64,000 nt of DNA from Streptomyces sp. NBC_00568 (GCF_026341855.1 NZ_JAPENW010000001.1:124001-188000); one strand, 5' to 3'; counted from the first letter of the stretch, positions 32,303 to 41,897 are shown. The notes: generated by a model from the sequence alone, not told the origin. Numbers and translations: made by a program.

Positions 32303-33079
32303 GTGCCCAGCCAGAAAGCGCTCGTACGCAGGCCCAGCCCCCGCCTCGCCGAGGGGCTGGTGACGCACGTGGAGCGGGCGGAGGTGGACGTCGACCTCGC
32401 GGTCGAGCAGTGGGAGGCGTACGCCGAGGCGCTGCGCACGCACGGCTGGGAGACCGTGGAGGTGGACCCGGCGGAGGACTGCCCGGACTCGGTTTTCGTC
32501 GAGGACGCCGTCGTCGTCTTCCGCAATGTCGCCCTGATCGCCCGCCCGGGCGCCGAGTCCCGGCGGGCCGAGACCGCGGGGGTCGAGGAGGCCGTGGCAC
32601 GCCTCGGCTGTTCGGTGAACTGGATCTGGGATCCGGGCACCCTCGACGGGGGCGACATCCTGAAGGTGGGCGACACGATCTATGTGGGCCGCGGCGGCCG
32701 CACGAACGCGGCCGGGGTCCAGCAGCTGCGGGCGGTCTTCGAACCGCTCGGGGCGCGGGTCGTCGCGGTCCCCGTCAGCAAGGTGCTGCATCTGAAGTCG
32801 GCGGTCACCGCGCTGCCCGACGGGACGGTGATCGGGCACGAGCCGCTGGTGGACACCCCCTCGCTCTTCCCGCGCTTCCTGTCGGTACCGGAGGAGTCCG
32901 GGGCGCACGTGGTTCTCCTGGGCGGCGGCAGGCTGCTGATCGCGGCCAGCGCCCCCAAGACCGCGGAGCTGCTCGCGGATCTCGGCCACGAACCGGTGCC
33001 GGTGGACATCAGCGAGTTCGAGAAGCTCGAAGGCTGTGTGACATGTCTCTCGGTCCGACTTCGGGAGCTGTACGCCTGA
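32303..33079 (+). CDS. Dimethylarginine dimethylaminohydrolase-type amidinohydrolase
   Basis: A 258-aa pentein-fold enzyme starting at GTG 32303 after CGGAG. It has DCPDSVFVEDAVVVF, LDGGDILKVGDTIYVGRGGR, the catalytic histidine in VSKVLHLKSAVTALPDG and the catalytic cysteine near residue 248 in LEGCVTCLSVRLREL. These match DDAH, which hydrolyses N-omega-methylated arginines to citrulline and methylamines. A related amidinohydrolase substrate is possible. Single gene; a palindrome follows at 33167. Confidence 0.93.
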   Translation: MPSQKALVRRPSPRLAEGLVTHVERAEVDVDLAVEQWEAYAEALRTHGWETVEVDPAEDCPDSVFVEDAVVVFRNVALIARPGAESRRAETAGVEEAVARLGCSVNWIWDPGTLDGGDILKVGDTIYVGRGGRTNAAGVQQLRAVFEPLGARVVAVPVSKVLHLKSAVTALPDGTVIGHEPLVDTPSLFPRFLSVPEESGAHVVLLGGGRLLIAASAPKTAELLADLGHEPVPVDISEFEKLEGCVTCLSVRLRELYA

Positions 33080-33166
33080 ACGAGTGATCGAGACATCCGT
33101 CCGGCCCCGCGACCTCGCCGTCCGGGCGCCTCCGGCGTGGGCCGGGGACGTCCGGGACCGCCCTGG

Positions 33167-33190
33167 AAACACCGCTGATCAGCGGTGTTT
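33167..33190. promoter_or_regulatory. 24-bp perfect palindrome
   Basis: AAACACCGCTGA and its exact complement meet at a central GATC with no spacer. It lies 88 bp past the amidinohydrolase stop and just before the desaturase operator array. It could be a terminator hairpin (9-bp stem, 6-nt loop, no T tract) or an operator. Confidence 0.6.
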
Positions 33191-33200
33191 ACCGGGACCT

Positions 33201-33252
33201 TAACCTACGGTGTCGTAACCTACGGAGACGTAGCCTACGATGCCGTAGGTTA
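33201..33252 (+). promoter_or_regulatory. Operator array upstream of the desaturase gene
   Basis: Three direct repeats with a 15-bp period begin at 33201, 33216 and 33231 (TAACCTACGG, TAACCTACGG, TAGCCTACGA). The outer TAACCTACGG at 33201-33210 forms a perfect 10-bp inverted repeat with CCGTAGGTTA at 33243-33252. CTACGGTGTCGTAA-like cores resemble TetR-type sites. The array ends 39 bp before the desaturase start. Confidence 0.75.
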
Positions 33253-33291
33253 GCTTTCCGCTCGCTGTCCCCGTCCCTCCCTGGAGCACCC

Positions 33292-34269
33292 GTGACGATC
33301 ACTTCTCCTCACCTCGGCAGCCCGTCAGCCGCCTGGACCGACGCTCGCCTGCTGTACGCGTTGGAGGAAGTGGTCGAGACGGAGCTGAACCGCCATCTGA
33401 AGGTGGCCAAGGACTGGATGCCGCACGAGTACGTGCCCTTCAGCGACGCCCGCAACTTCCCGGGGATCTTCGAGGACGGCGAGGCCTGGGACAAGGAGCA
33501 GTCCAAGGTCACCGAGATCGGCCGGATCGCGCTGGTCGTCAACCTCCTCACCGAGGACAACCTCCCGAGCTACCACCACGAGATCGCCTCCCTCTTCGGC
33601 CGTGACGGCGCCTGGGGCACCTGGGTGCACCGCTGGACGGCGGAGGAGGGCCGGCACGGCATCGTGATGCGCGACTACCTGCTCGCCTCGCGCGCGGTGG
33701 ACCCGGACAAGCTCGAGGCGTTCCGTATGCAGCACATGAGCGAGGGCTTCGAGTCGGACAACCGCCACTCGATGCTGCACTCGGTCGCGTACGTCGCGTT
33801 CCAGGAGCTGGCGACCCGCATCTCGCACCGCAACACCGGTCACCAGTCGGGCGACCCGGTGTGCGACCGGATGCTGGCGCGCATCGCGACCGACGAGAAC
33901 CTGCACATGGTCTTCTACCGCAACCTCCTGAAGGCCGCGTTCGAGCTCGCCCCCGACCTGACCATGCAGGCCGTCCGTGACGTCGTCGTCAACTTCCGGA
34001 TGCCCGGTCACGGCATGCCCGGCTTCGAGCGCATGGCCGCGCAGATGGCCATCGGCGAGGTCTACAACATGCGCATCCACCACGACGACGTGCTCCAGCC
34101 GGTGCTGCGCCACCTCAAGGTCCTGGAGATGGACGGTCTCGGCCCCGAGGGCCTCGAGGCCCAGGAGGAGCTCGGCTTCTTCATGGGCGGCCTGGACTCG
34201 GAGGCCTCGAAGTTCGACGAGAAGCTCGCCGCCCGCAAGGCCCGCATGGCGGCCCGCGCGAGCGCGTAG
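33292..34269 (+). CDS. Acyl-ACP desaturase
   Basis: A 325-aa soluble di-iron enzyme starting at GTG 33292, with GGAG five bases upstream. Iron-binding motifs are EEGRHG (ExxH) in the first pair and DENLHM (ExNLH-type) in the second, with YHHEI in a preceding helix. The protein matches actinobacterial stearoyl-ACP desaturase-like (FA_desaturase_2) proteins, which introduce double bonds into acyl chains and adjust membrane fluidity. An unusual operator array lies directly upstream. Convergent with the solenoid gene. Confidence 0.93.
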   Translation: MTITSPHLGSPSAAWTDARLLYALEEVVETELNRHLKVAKDWMPHEYVPFSDARNFPGIFEDGEAWDKEQSKVTEIGRIALVVNLLTEDNLPSYHHEIASLFGRDGAWGTWVHRWTAEEGRHGIVMRDYLLASRAVDPDKLEAFRMQHMSEGFESDNRHSMLHSVAYVAFQELATRISHRNTGHQSGDPVCDRMLARIATDENLHMVFYRNLLKAAFELAPDLTMQAVRDVVVNFRMPGHGMPGFERMAAQMAIGEVYNMRIHHDDVLQPVLRHLKVLEMDGLGPEGLEAQEELGFFMGGLDSEASKFDEKLAARKARMAARASA

Positions 34270-34451
34270 CCCCTCCCGCGACCGCGCGGCTCCTGCCCTC
34301 CCCGGGCACACGGCTCGGTCGCCGCGACCGCCGCCCCGCGCCGACACGCGGCTCCGTACTCGGCCCCCGGCTCACACCACCCCGCCTCACGCGGGGGCGT
34401 GACCGGGGGCTCGCGCGTGTCCGGACGGGCGCGCAGGCAGGGCGCAGCCGT

Positions 34452-37400
34452 TCACTCCTGGGCCGTCAGCCGGTTCAGCGCGGCGTCCCTGACGTCGGGT
34501 ACCGGGTGGCGGCGCAAGGCTCTCAGGCGGTCCCTCCAGGGGGCGGCCCAGCCCGTACGGGTGCCGATCGCGGCCGTCACGGCCACGGCGAGAAGCCCCT
34601 CGGCGTGGCCGCCGTGGGCCGCGAGGCGCCGTACGGCGTCCAGCAGCGCGTCGGGGTCGTCCGCCCGGGACCGCAGCCGGGCCTCCAGGTCTTCGGCCGT
34701 CCGGACGGCGAGGGCCGGACGACTGGTGGTCAGGGCCCCGAGCCGCTCCAGCCGCCGCGGGTCCGCGTCCAGGTCCAGATGGGTCACGGCGAGCGCGGCG
34801 GCCTGCGGCACGAAGGCGTCGTAGCCGGCGAGCAGCTCCACGGCGGCCAGGGCGGCGGGGCGGGCCGCCGCCGGGTCCGTGGCGGCGCTCAGGCCGAGAC
34901 AGGCGACGAGGTGGGCGAGCCGCTGCCGGGCGGGCCGGTCCCGCCGCTCCTCCGCGTCGGCGCGGGCCGAGGCACCGGCTTCCGTCACGGCCAGGACCTC
35001 TGCTCCGGCTCGTGCCCCGGCCCCGGCCCCAGCTCCAGCCCCAGCCCCTGCTCCAGCGCCAGCTCCATCCGCTCCGGCCCCGGATCTATCCCCTCCGGCC
35101 GCTGCACCAGCCTCCGCGTCCGCCTCCGCGAGCGTTCTCAGGGCCCGCTCGAACCCGTCGACGCCACCCGGCGAGCCCGCCGCCACGGTGACCAGCCCCT
35201 GGGCCGCCGCGCGCCAGCCCGTGCGGTCCGTGAGGTCCGTGGTGGCCGCGGCGAGGACCGTGGGGGCCTCCGGCGACCACGGAGCCCAGCGGGCGAGGGC
35301 GGCGAACGCGAGGGCCGCGGTCTCGGGGTCGTCAGTGGCGGTCACCTCCCGGACCAGTCGGGCGTAGCGCTCGCGATGCGGCTCGGGCAGATCGAGCGCG
35401 GTGACCCGAAGGACCCCTGCGCGCAGCACCGGCTCGGCGCCCGCGGCATCGCGCAGCACGTCCCAGACCGGTTCCTCGTCGAGCAGACCGCTCGTGAAGG
35501 CCACGACGGCGGCCCGTACGTCCACGTGGGCGCCCGGGGCGGCGTACGCCTCGGTCAGCAGCTCGGCCGCTCGTGCTTGCGGGAGCCGGACGGCGGCGAG
35601 CCGGGCGGCCTCCTTGCGGCTGGTCACCTTGGTGTCCGGCGCGAAGAGCACCGCGCGCAAGGGCCCGGCCAGACGCGACGGCGCGGCATACCGGGATGCC
35701 CGCGTGGCCGCGTGCACGGCGACCCGCGCCCGGTCGTCGCCCGCGCGGGCCAGCAGCTCGGGCAGCGCGTCGGCGGGCCGGTCGGTGCGGGCGAGCGCGG
35801 CCAGGGCCGCTTCGGCGAGCACCACGTCCGGGGCCTTCGTCCAGCGTCGTACGAGCTCCGTGCCGCGGCCCGGGACCAGTGCGGCCTGCGCGAGGGCCGC
35901 GGCCCGCTGGTGCAGCGGCGATCCGGCGTCCTCGACCTCCCCGGTCAACTGCCGTATCGCGGACCGCTGTTGGCGCGGCACCCATCGGCGTACATCGCGG
36001 TCCACCGGTACGGTCCAGGGGGTGCCCCTGGTCAGGAAGCGCCCGTACGGCGGGGCTTCGGCGAGCAACGGATCGAGCAGGTCGGTGCGGCGCCGGGTGA
36101 CCACGTGGAGGACGGGCCACAGTGCGGCCGCCGAGGGTTCCAGGGCGAGGATGCGGGACACCCGCTCGTCCCGGGTCGCGGGCGGCTCCAGCCAGAGATC
36201 GACGGCCGTCCGCACCGTGGTGTCGTCGCCGTACCTGATCGCCTGCCAGAGCAGTTCCTGGAGTTCCGGCATGCCGGCGGCGCGGCGCCCCACCGCCCGG
36301 GCCACGGCGAAGGCGAGGCTGTAGTCGGCCTTCTCCGCGCCCGCCTCGATCCACGGCCGCAGAGCCTCGTACACCTGGTGTTCCTGGCCCCGGCGCAGCT
36401 TGGCGTCCAGGCGGCCGAGGTCCGCGCCGCCGGTGCTGCCGGATATCCGGACCAGGGTGCGCAGGGCCCAGTTCACCAGCTCCCTCGATCCGCCCGCCGC
36501 GTGCTCGCGCAGGACGGACAGGGCGAGCACACTGAGGTGCCGACGGGTGGCGGGCGAGGAGTCGCGGGCCTCGACCGCGTCCGCGGTGATCCGGTCGAGG
36601 CAGGGTTCGGCGTCCTCGGTGAACAGCGCGGGCCGCACCCCGGACAGCGCTCCGAGCGCGGCCGAGCGCACCGGGTCCTGTTCGTTGCGCAGCCGCCCCA
36701 TGTCCCGCAGTACGGAGGTGACTGCGTCGCTGTCCCCGGAGCGGGCGGCGTTGCGGATGAGCAACGGCCAGGCCTGCGCGCGGTCTTCGGCGGCGGGGCG
36801 CCGGGTGGCCGCGTCCAGGCGGTCCCGCACTTCGGCGACGGGCAGGAAGGACTCCGCGAGCAGCGGGGAGTGCCAGGCGGCGCCGCGTTCACGCGCGTCG
36901 GCTGCCATCCGGCGGGCTTCCTCGGCGACGCAGCTTCTGGGCAGCGCCTCGAGGACGAGTGCGTCGACAGTGCCGCGACCGGCACCGCGGCCCTCCTGGA
37001 CGGCCCGGTAGAAGGCGTGACGCCGCGCGGGCGGCAGGGCTCGCAGGAGCGGCGCGAGGTCGCCGGACTCGGCCAGGGACCGTCCGTACGAGGTGAGTTC
37101 GGGCGCGCCCGAGCGGGCGAGTCTGCGCAGGACGTCAGGCCCCGGTGCCCTGCCGCGGCGGGCGGCGGTCTCGGCCGGGGCGAGCAGCAGCCGGAGCAGA
37201 CAGCTCGCGTCGGCGGTCGCGAACCGCGCCAGGTGGACCCGCAGTTGATGGGGAAGCGTGGCGGGGCCGAGGCGTTCCAGCAGGTCGAGTACGCGGATCG
37301 GGTCCGCCGCGACGGCGGCGGACACCCCCGCCGCGTACCGGCTCCACCAGGTGGCGCGCAGCGCCTCGGGCAGCGCGGCCAACTCCGCTTCGGCGACGTC

Positions 37401-37940
37401 CAGAAGGAGGCCGGAATGCCGCCCGGCGAGCGTCTTCCAGCCGGTGACGGCATGGAAGAGTGCGGGCAGCAGCCGACCGGCCGTCCGCACGGTGCAGCCG
37501 GGCAGCAGTCGCGCCGCCTCCGCGTCGCCCCACCGGCTCCGCAGCCCGTCCACCAGCCGGTCGGCGAGCGCGGTGCGCCGACCCGAGACGATCGCGCGCA
37601 GCAACTCCCGGCGGACCGCTTCCGGTGCGTCGTCGAGCGCCGACTCATAGGCGGAGTCGGGCACATGGAGGCTCTCGGCGACCCGCAGGGCATGTCCGCG
37701 CACGAAGGCGTCCGGGTCGGCGATGCGGCCCGCGATCCACTCGGCGTCGCGTCCGACGGACGCCGCGACGATGCCGATCCCCCGCTCGTGGGGGCCGCGC
37801 GCGTCGAGTTCCTCGAGCACCGGGCGCGGCTCGTCCATCTCCCTCACACGCAGAACGAGTTCGCGCATGCGCTGCGGGTAGGGCAGCGGATCGAGAGCGT
37901 TGAGCAGGCTGTCGACGATCTGCTGCGGGGTCCGGTTCAT
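34452..37940 (-). CDS. Giant alpha-solenoid (HEAT-like repeat) protein
   Basis: A 1,162-aa cytoplasmic protein from ATG 37940, rich in Leu, Ala, Arg and Asp. It consists of successive helical pairs such as DPDAFVRGHALRVAESLHVP, RTDLLDPLLAEAPPYGR and HPVPDVRDAALNRLTAQ. The periodic pattern fits HEAT/ARM-type repeats. No enzyme motif or transmembrane helix is seen. Near residues 955-990 lies a low-complexity insert of alternating Gly and Ala with a few Arg. No good ribosome-binding site precedes the ATG. A scaffold role is likely but unproven. Confidence 0.8.
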   Translation of the reverse strand: MNRTPQQIVDSLLNALDPLPYPQRMRELVLRVREMDEPRPVLEELDARGPHERGIGIVAASVGRDAEWIAGRIADPDAFVRGHALRVAESLHVPDSAYESALDDAPEAVRRELLRAIVSGRRTALADRLVDGLRSRWGDAEAARLLPGCTVRTAGRLLPALFHAVTGWKTLAGRHSGLLLDVAEAELAALPEALRATWWSRYAAGVSAAVAADPIRVLDLLERLGPATLPHQLRVHLARFATADASCLLRLLLAPAETAARRGRAPGPDVLRRLARSGAPELTSYGRSLAESGDLAPLLRALPPARRHAFYRAVQEGRGAGRGTVDALVLEALPRSCVAEEARRMAADARERGAAWHSPLLAESFLPVAEVRDRLDAATRRPAAEDRAQAWPLLIRNAARSGDSDAVTSVLRDMGRLRNEQDPVRSAALGALSGVRPALFTEDAEPCLDRITADAVEARDSSPATRRHLSVLALSVLREHAAGGSRELVNWALRTLVRISGSTGGADLGRLDAKLRRGQEHQVYEALRPWIEAGAEKADYSLAFAVARAVGRRAAGMPELQELLWQAIRYGDDTTVRTAVDLWLEPPATRDERVSRILALEPSAAALWPVLHVVTRRRTDLLDPLLAEAPPYGRFLTRGTPWTVPVDRDVRRWVPRQQRSAIRQLTGEVEDAGSPLHQRAAALAQAALVPGRGTELVRRWTKAPDVVLAEAALAALARTDRPADALPELLARAGDDRARVAVHAATRASRYAAPSRLAGPLRAVLFAPDTKVTSRKEAARLAAVRLPQARAAELLTEAYAAPGAHVDVRAAVVAFTSGLLDEEPVWDVLRDAAGAEPVLRAGVLRVTALDLPEPHRERYARLVREVTATDDPETAALAFAALARWAPWSPEAPTVLAAATTDLTDRTGWRAAAQGLVTVAAGSPGGVDGFERALRTLAEADAEAGAAAGGDRSGAGADGAGAGAGAGAGAGAGAGARAGAEVLAVTEAGASARADAEERRDRPARQRLAHLVACLGLSAATDPAAARPAALAAVELLAGYDAFVPQAAALAVTHLDLDADPRRLERLGALTTSRPALAVRTAEDLEARLRSRADDPDALLDAVRRLAAHGGHAEGLLAVAVTAAIGTRTGWAAPWRDRLRALRRHPVPDVRDAALNRLTAQE

Positions 37941-38040
37941 GCGGGGATTGTGCCTGCCGGCGGTGGTACGGCGAACCGGTTTACCGGTTGCGGGCGACGA
38001 CGCTCGCGCCATCACCCACCCGAAAGGAACGGAACGGGCG

Positions 38041-38286
38041 TCATTCCATGGCGCGTCGGAGGCCCAGGCGCTCCTTCTCGGAGAGGCCGCCCCACACTCC
38101 GAAGCGTTCGTCATTGCTCAGCGCGTAGTCGAGGCACGCTGAACGCATCTCGCACATCCCGCAGATGCGCTTCGCCTCGCGCACCGAGCTGCCCGGCTCG
38201 GGAAAGAAGAAGTCCGCCCCCGTCTGCGCGCACAACGCCTGCTGCTGCCAGGCGATGTCGGACGGAGTGATCGTTTCCAAGTGCAT
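38041..38286 (-). CDS. WhiB-like [4Fe-4S] transcriptional regulator
   Basis: An 81-aa protein from ATG 38286. Four cysteines (19, 42, 45, 51) have the WhiB spacing C...CxxCxxxxxC. They are followed by GVWGG (63-67) and a basic tail KERLGLRRAME for DNA contact. The sequence WQQQALCAQTGADFFFPEPG and SNDERFGVWGG is closer to WhiB itself than to WblA or WblE, but the N-terminus is shorter. It probably controls development or redox response through region 4 of the principal sigma factor, as known for the family. Confidence 0.92.
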   Translation of the reverse strand: MHLETITPSDIAWQQQALCAQTGADFFFPEPGSSVREAKRICGMCEMRSACLDYALSNDERFGVWGGLSEKERLGLRRAME

Positions 38287-38556
38287 GGTCAGGATCGTGC
38301 CTCGCGGCGAAAAACGTTCGATCAACGCGGGATCAACGCCGTGTTCCGAGGCCTCCGGCCGCCCCGATGATGGACCGCGGAAGCGTCCGGGACACGGCGG
38401 CGCGCGGGGCGGAGCGCGAACAATACGAATCCCTCCGGACACCGAGAGTGATGGAGTCCGCCGCCTCGTACGGGCTGCGCGTCCCGGCGGCGATTGTCAG
38501 TGGGCGGTGGAAGACTCGGCATCAAAGGCAACGAGATCACCCAAAGGAGGGCAATG

Positions 38557-39348
38557 ATGCTCACCACCCGTTTCGTCAACGGCGCCCCGAACTGGCTGGA
38601 TGTCGGCACAGCCGACATCGAGGGCGCCATCTCCTTCTACGGAGGCCTCTTCGGCTGGCAGTTCCAGTCGGCGGGGCCCGACGCCGGCGGCTACGGCTTC
38701 TTCCAGGTCGGCGGGAAGACCGTGGCCGGCGGCATGCAGGTCACCGCCGAACAGGGTCCGCCGTCCTGGAACGTGTACTTCCAGACCGCGGACGCCGAAG
38801 CCACGGCCAAGGCGGTCGAGCAGGCCAAGGGCACCGTGCTGATGCCGCCCATGGACGTGATGGGCGAAGGCCACATGGCCATGCTCGCCGACAAGGCGGG
38901 TGTCATGTTCGGCATCTGGCAGCCGGGCCGGACGAAGGGCCTGGGCATGGCCGGGGACCCGGGCTCGCTGTGCTGGGTCGAGCTCTACACCCCGGACATC
39001 GCGGCGGCCGCGGCGTTCTACAACTCGGTCTTCGGCTGGAACACCTCGGCGGTTCCGTTCCCCGGCGGCACCTACACCTGTATCAACCCCGCGGAGACCG
39101 AGGTGGAGGACATGTTCGGCGGAGTCGTGCCGCTCGCCGACGACCCGGTCGAGGCGAAGACCGGTGCGTACTGGCTTCCGTACATCGAGGTCCCCGACAC
39201 GGACGCCGTGGTCTCCAAGGCCCAGGAGCTCGGCGGCACGGTCCGTATGCCCGCGACGGACATGGAGGGCGTCGGCCGCATGGCCAAGCTCGCGGACCCG
39301 TACGGGGCCCGCTTCGCGGTGATCAAGAGCGCACCGCAGCAGAGCTGA
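38557..39348 (+). CDS. VOC-family (glyoxalase/bleomycin-resistance-like) protein
   Basis: A 263-aa protein made of two tandem VOC modules. Module 1 begins NWLDVGTADIEGAISFYGGL with FGWQFQ. Module 2 begins CWVELYTPDIAAAAAFYNSV with FGWNTS. Each ends in a GVMFGIWQ or GARFAVIK strand. The ATG at 38557 is six bases after AAAGGAGG; ATG 38554 is only three away. Such two-module proteins are often annotated as hydroxylases or antibiotic-binding proteins. The specific ligand cannot be told. Confidence 0.88.
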   Translation: MLTTRFVNGAPNWLDVGTADIEGAISFYGGLFGWQFQSAGPDAGGYGFFQVGGKTVAGGMQVTAEQGPPSWNVYFQTADAEATAKAVEQAKGTVLMPPMDVMGEGHMAMLADKAGVMFGIWQPGRTKGLGMAGDPGSLCWVELYTPDIAAAAAFYNSVFGWNTSAVPFPGGTYTCINPAETEVEDMFGGVVPLADDPVEAKTGAYWLPYIEVPDTDAVVSKAQELGGTVRMPATDMEGVGRMAKLADPYGARFAVIKSAPQQS

Positions 39349-39539
39349 CGTCCCCGGTCGGCGGGATCCGGGCACACGGGGTCCCGCCGATCGCCGTCGC
39401 CGCGGGTCGACTCACCGGTTCGCCGGGCACCTTGGCCCCGCGGGAGTGGGCGAGGACCGGGAGGGGGGCGACAACCGGGAGAGGGCGAGAACCGGGAGGG
39501 GGCGGGCCCGACGCCCTCGCGCCGTGCCCGGTCGGAGAC

Positions 39540-40577
39540 CTACGCGGAGGCCCGCTTCACGACCGTCGTCGGCAGGACCACGCCGGAGGGTTCGGCCACC
39601 GGGCTTTCCGCCGCCGCCCCGCCCTCCAGTCCACGGATCAGCAATCGGGCCATCAACCGGCCCATCTCCTCTATGTCCTGACGGACCGTCGTCAGCGGCG
39701 GATCGGTCTGCTCGGCGATCGGCAGCATGTCGTCGAAACCGATCACGGCGACGTCCTCGGGCACCCGGCGCCCCTGCTCACGCAGCACGCGCAGCACGCC
39801 GAGGGCCGACAGGTCGTTCGCCACGAACACCGCGTCCACGTCGGGGCGGCGCTCCAGCAGTTCGCGCATCGCCCGTTCGCCGCCCGCGGGTGTGAAGTCC
39901 CCCTGCGCGACGAGCCCCGGATCGGCGTCGGCCATGACATCCCGGAAGCCGTCCAGCCGGTCGACCGCGGACGTCTGGTCGAGGGCACCGGTGATGTGGG
40001 CGATGCGGGTCCGCCCGAGACCGAGGAGGTAGCGAACGGCCTGGCGGGCCCCGCCCCGGTTGTCGCAGTCGACGTACACCGCCTCACGGACGCCGTCGCC
40101 CCAGCCGGGCCGCCCGCCGAACACGGTCGGCACACCGGCGCCGTGGATCAGGCCGGGCAGCGGGTCGTCGAGGTGCAGCGAGAAGACGAGCGCGCCGTCG
40201 ACGTGGCCGCCGGCGAGATAGCGGGCGACGCGCGCGTGGTCGTCGCGGCCCTCCGTGAGCAGCAGCACGAGCTGTGAGTCGTGCGCCGTCAGTTCCTTGC
40301 TGATGCCCCGGAGTTGGAGTGCGAAGAAGGGGTCGGCGAAGACTCTGGTCTCCGGCTCGGCGATCACGACGGCGACCGCGTCGTGGCGCCGGGTGACAAG
40401 GCTGCGGGCGGCCTGGTTCGGCACGTAGCCGAGTTCTTCGACGGCCCGGCGCACCCGCTCGACCAGCGGCTCGCGGACCCCGTCCCCACCGTTCACGACC
40501 CGCGACACGGTGGCGCGGGAGACCCCGGCCCGCGCGGCCACGGCCTCCAACGTCGGGCGCGACGCTGTCTCGGTCAC
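39540..40577 (-). CDS. LacI-family transcriptional regulator
   Basis: A 345-aa protein starting at GTG 40577 behind GAGGAGGTG. The LacI HTH is LEAVAARAGVSRATVSRVVN with the hinge helix LGYVPNQAARSLVTRR. The periplasmic-binding-like domain follows (VIAEPETRVFADPFF, RTRIAHITGALDQ, DVDAVFVANDLSALGVLRVL, DVAVIGFDDMLPIAEQTDPP, LTTVRQDIEEMG). It would repress a sugar-use gene set, but no sugar operon is adjacent. The target is probably outside this window. Confidence 0.93.
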   Translation of the reverse strand: MTETASRPTLEAVAARAGVSRATVSRVVNGGDGVREPLVERVRRAVEELGYVPNQAARSLVTRRHDAVAVVIAEPETRVFADPFFALQLRGISKELTAHDSQLVLLLTEGRDDHARVARYLAGGHVDGALVFSLHLDDPLPGLIHGAGVPTVFGGRPGWGDGVREAVYVDCDNRGGARQAVRYLLGLGRTRIAHITGALDQTSAVDRLDGFRDVMADADPGLVAQGDFTPAGGERAMRELLERRPDVDAVFVANDLSALGVLRVLREQGRRVPEDVAVIGFDDMLPIAEQTDPPLTTVRQDIEEMGRLMARLLIRGLEGGAAAESPVAEPSGVVLPTTVVKRASA

Positions 40578-41067
40578 CTCAGGGCACCTCCTCGGCGGAT
40601 GCGGATCAGGATAGCCGCGCGGCCGCTCGCTCCGTGAGATCGCTCCCCGATCAACGAAATCGGCTCGAACCCGAGCCCAGGATCTCGAACCGAGCCCAGG
40701 AAACGGGTGGAGGTGGGTCTGTTTGTCCGGGTCCGCGGGGCGGCCCGCACTTCAGCGACTCAGCCCGCGCACGCACGCGTCGGCCACCTGCCGGGCATCG
40801 GCCTGACCTCGGGACGACGGCCAACACCCAATCCCAGCAACCCAATCCCAACACCCAACGCCCAACACCCCACGGCTCTAAGAGCACCTAACAGAAAGCC
40901 TGGTCGTAGCCATATCCTCTTCCTGGCTGAGTCGGCAGTGCTGCGGGAGGCGCCCTGACCCGAGCTGTACGAGGCCGTACTGGCCGTCCGCCGCGCGGAC
41001 GCGGAGCTGTTCGCGATGTTCACCGAGGCGGACGTCATCGAGGCCGTCCGCCGGCGGTATCGACTGG
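40578..41067. other. Non-coding stretch with low-complexity DNA and a decayed coding tail
   Basis: These 490 bp contain a CCCAA/CACCC-rich low-complexity run (about 40828-40870) and an isolated IS end at 40880-40932. A plus-strand frame at about 40953-41053 reads ELYEAVLAVRRADAELFAMF and then TEADVIEAVRRRYRL, which looks like the C-terminus of a lost protein. No intact gene is present. Confidence 0.5.
40880..40932 (+). repeat. Solo IS-end copy
   Basis: GAGCACCTAACAGAAAGCCT followed by GGTCGTAGCCATATCC and CTTCCTGGC repeats the left end of the insertion sequence at 41898-41945 with about seven mismatches. No transposase follows. It is preceded by GGCTCTA, the same 7-mer that follows the right end of the intact IS. 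Confidence 0.7.
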
Positions 41068-41829
41068 CTATTCCTCGGGCTCCCAGGCGATCAAATGCTC
41101 GAACACCTGCTGGTCGCCCTCGATCTTCAGGTCGCTCAGCGTGAGGCGGCCCCAGACGAAGAGGAGCAGCTGCTCGGCCGTGCCCGTGGCCGAAGCGGAG
41201 GCGGGCGCGGCGTCGTCCGTGAGGGGTGCGGGCCAGGCGCCGGTGCCGTCCAACGCGAGGAGCCAGGAGCGGCCCTCGGTGGCGTGGTAGTGGATGGTGG
41301 CGGCCTCGTGCGGCCAGGCCGCCGGGGTGGAGTTGCAGGTGTCGAGGAACTCGGCCACGCCGTCGATCGCGACGTCCGCCGGCATCGGCTGCACGGCGCC
41401 TGCGGCGAGCTGGGCGTCGTAGGTGTGCACCAGCACCTCGTGCACCCGCCGCCGGGCAACGCCCCAGGCATTCGCCGGCGACACGCCGGCGCCCCACCAC
41501 GTCCAGCACTCGCGCTCCGGGCCGGCCTCGCGCAGCGCGCTCAGCAGCAGCTCGTTCGACTCGGCGTACCAGGCCAGCAGCGCCTCGAGCTCGCGCGGCG
41601 CCTCCGCGGCATCCTTGGCCGGCGGAGCCTCGGCCGGGCCCGCGGCGACGATCGCGGCCCACCAGCGCTGGCCCGTACACAAGTGCTGCACCAGATCGAA
41701 CACCGTCCACTCGGGGCAGGACGGCACCGGCGCGTCAAGGCTGGGCGCGGCGGCAACCGCACTCCGGAACGCGGCCGACCGCTCGTCGATCAGTCGCAGC
41801 AGGGCGGAAAACTCAAGACTCTCTGTCAC
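41068..41829 (-). CDS. Maleylpyruvate isomerase-family, mycothiol-dependent protein
   Basis: A 253-aa DinB-like protein starting at GTG 41829. It has CPEWTVFDLVQHLCTGQRWW with the first metal-binding histidine. ARRRVHEVLVHTYDAQLAAG supplies glutamate-region and histidine ligands, and the C-terminal domain ends LLFVWGRLTLSDLKIEGD. These are the marks of the mycothiol-dependent maleylpyruvate isomerase N-terminal domain plus MDMPI C-terminal domain. The reaction in vivo is unknown. The gene is bracketed by two IS ends in direct orientation, so it may have moved as cargo. Confidence 0.88.
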   Translation of the reverse strand: MTESLEFSALLRLIDERSAAFRSAVAAAPSLDAPVPSCPEWTVFDLVQHLCTGQRWWAAIVAAGPAEAPPAKDAAEAPRELEALLAWYAESNELLLSALREAGPERECWTWWGAGVSPANAWGVARRRVHEVLVHTYDAQLAAGAVQPMPADVAIDGVAEFLDTCNSTPAAWPHEAATIHYHATEGRSWLLALDGTGAWPAPLTDDAAPASASATGTAEQLLLFVWGRLTLSDLKIEGDQQVFEHLIAWEPEE

Positions 41830-41897
41830 ATCGCTTACCTATCACCCCAGCTCAGCCGACCGCACCCTATTTTCCAGGCCGTCAGCTGCGGGAGTTG

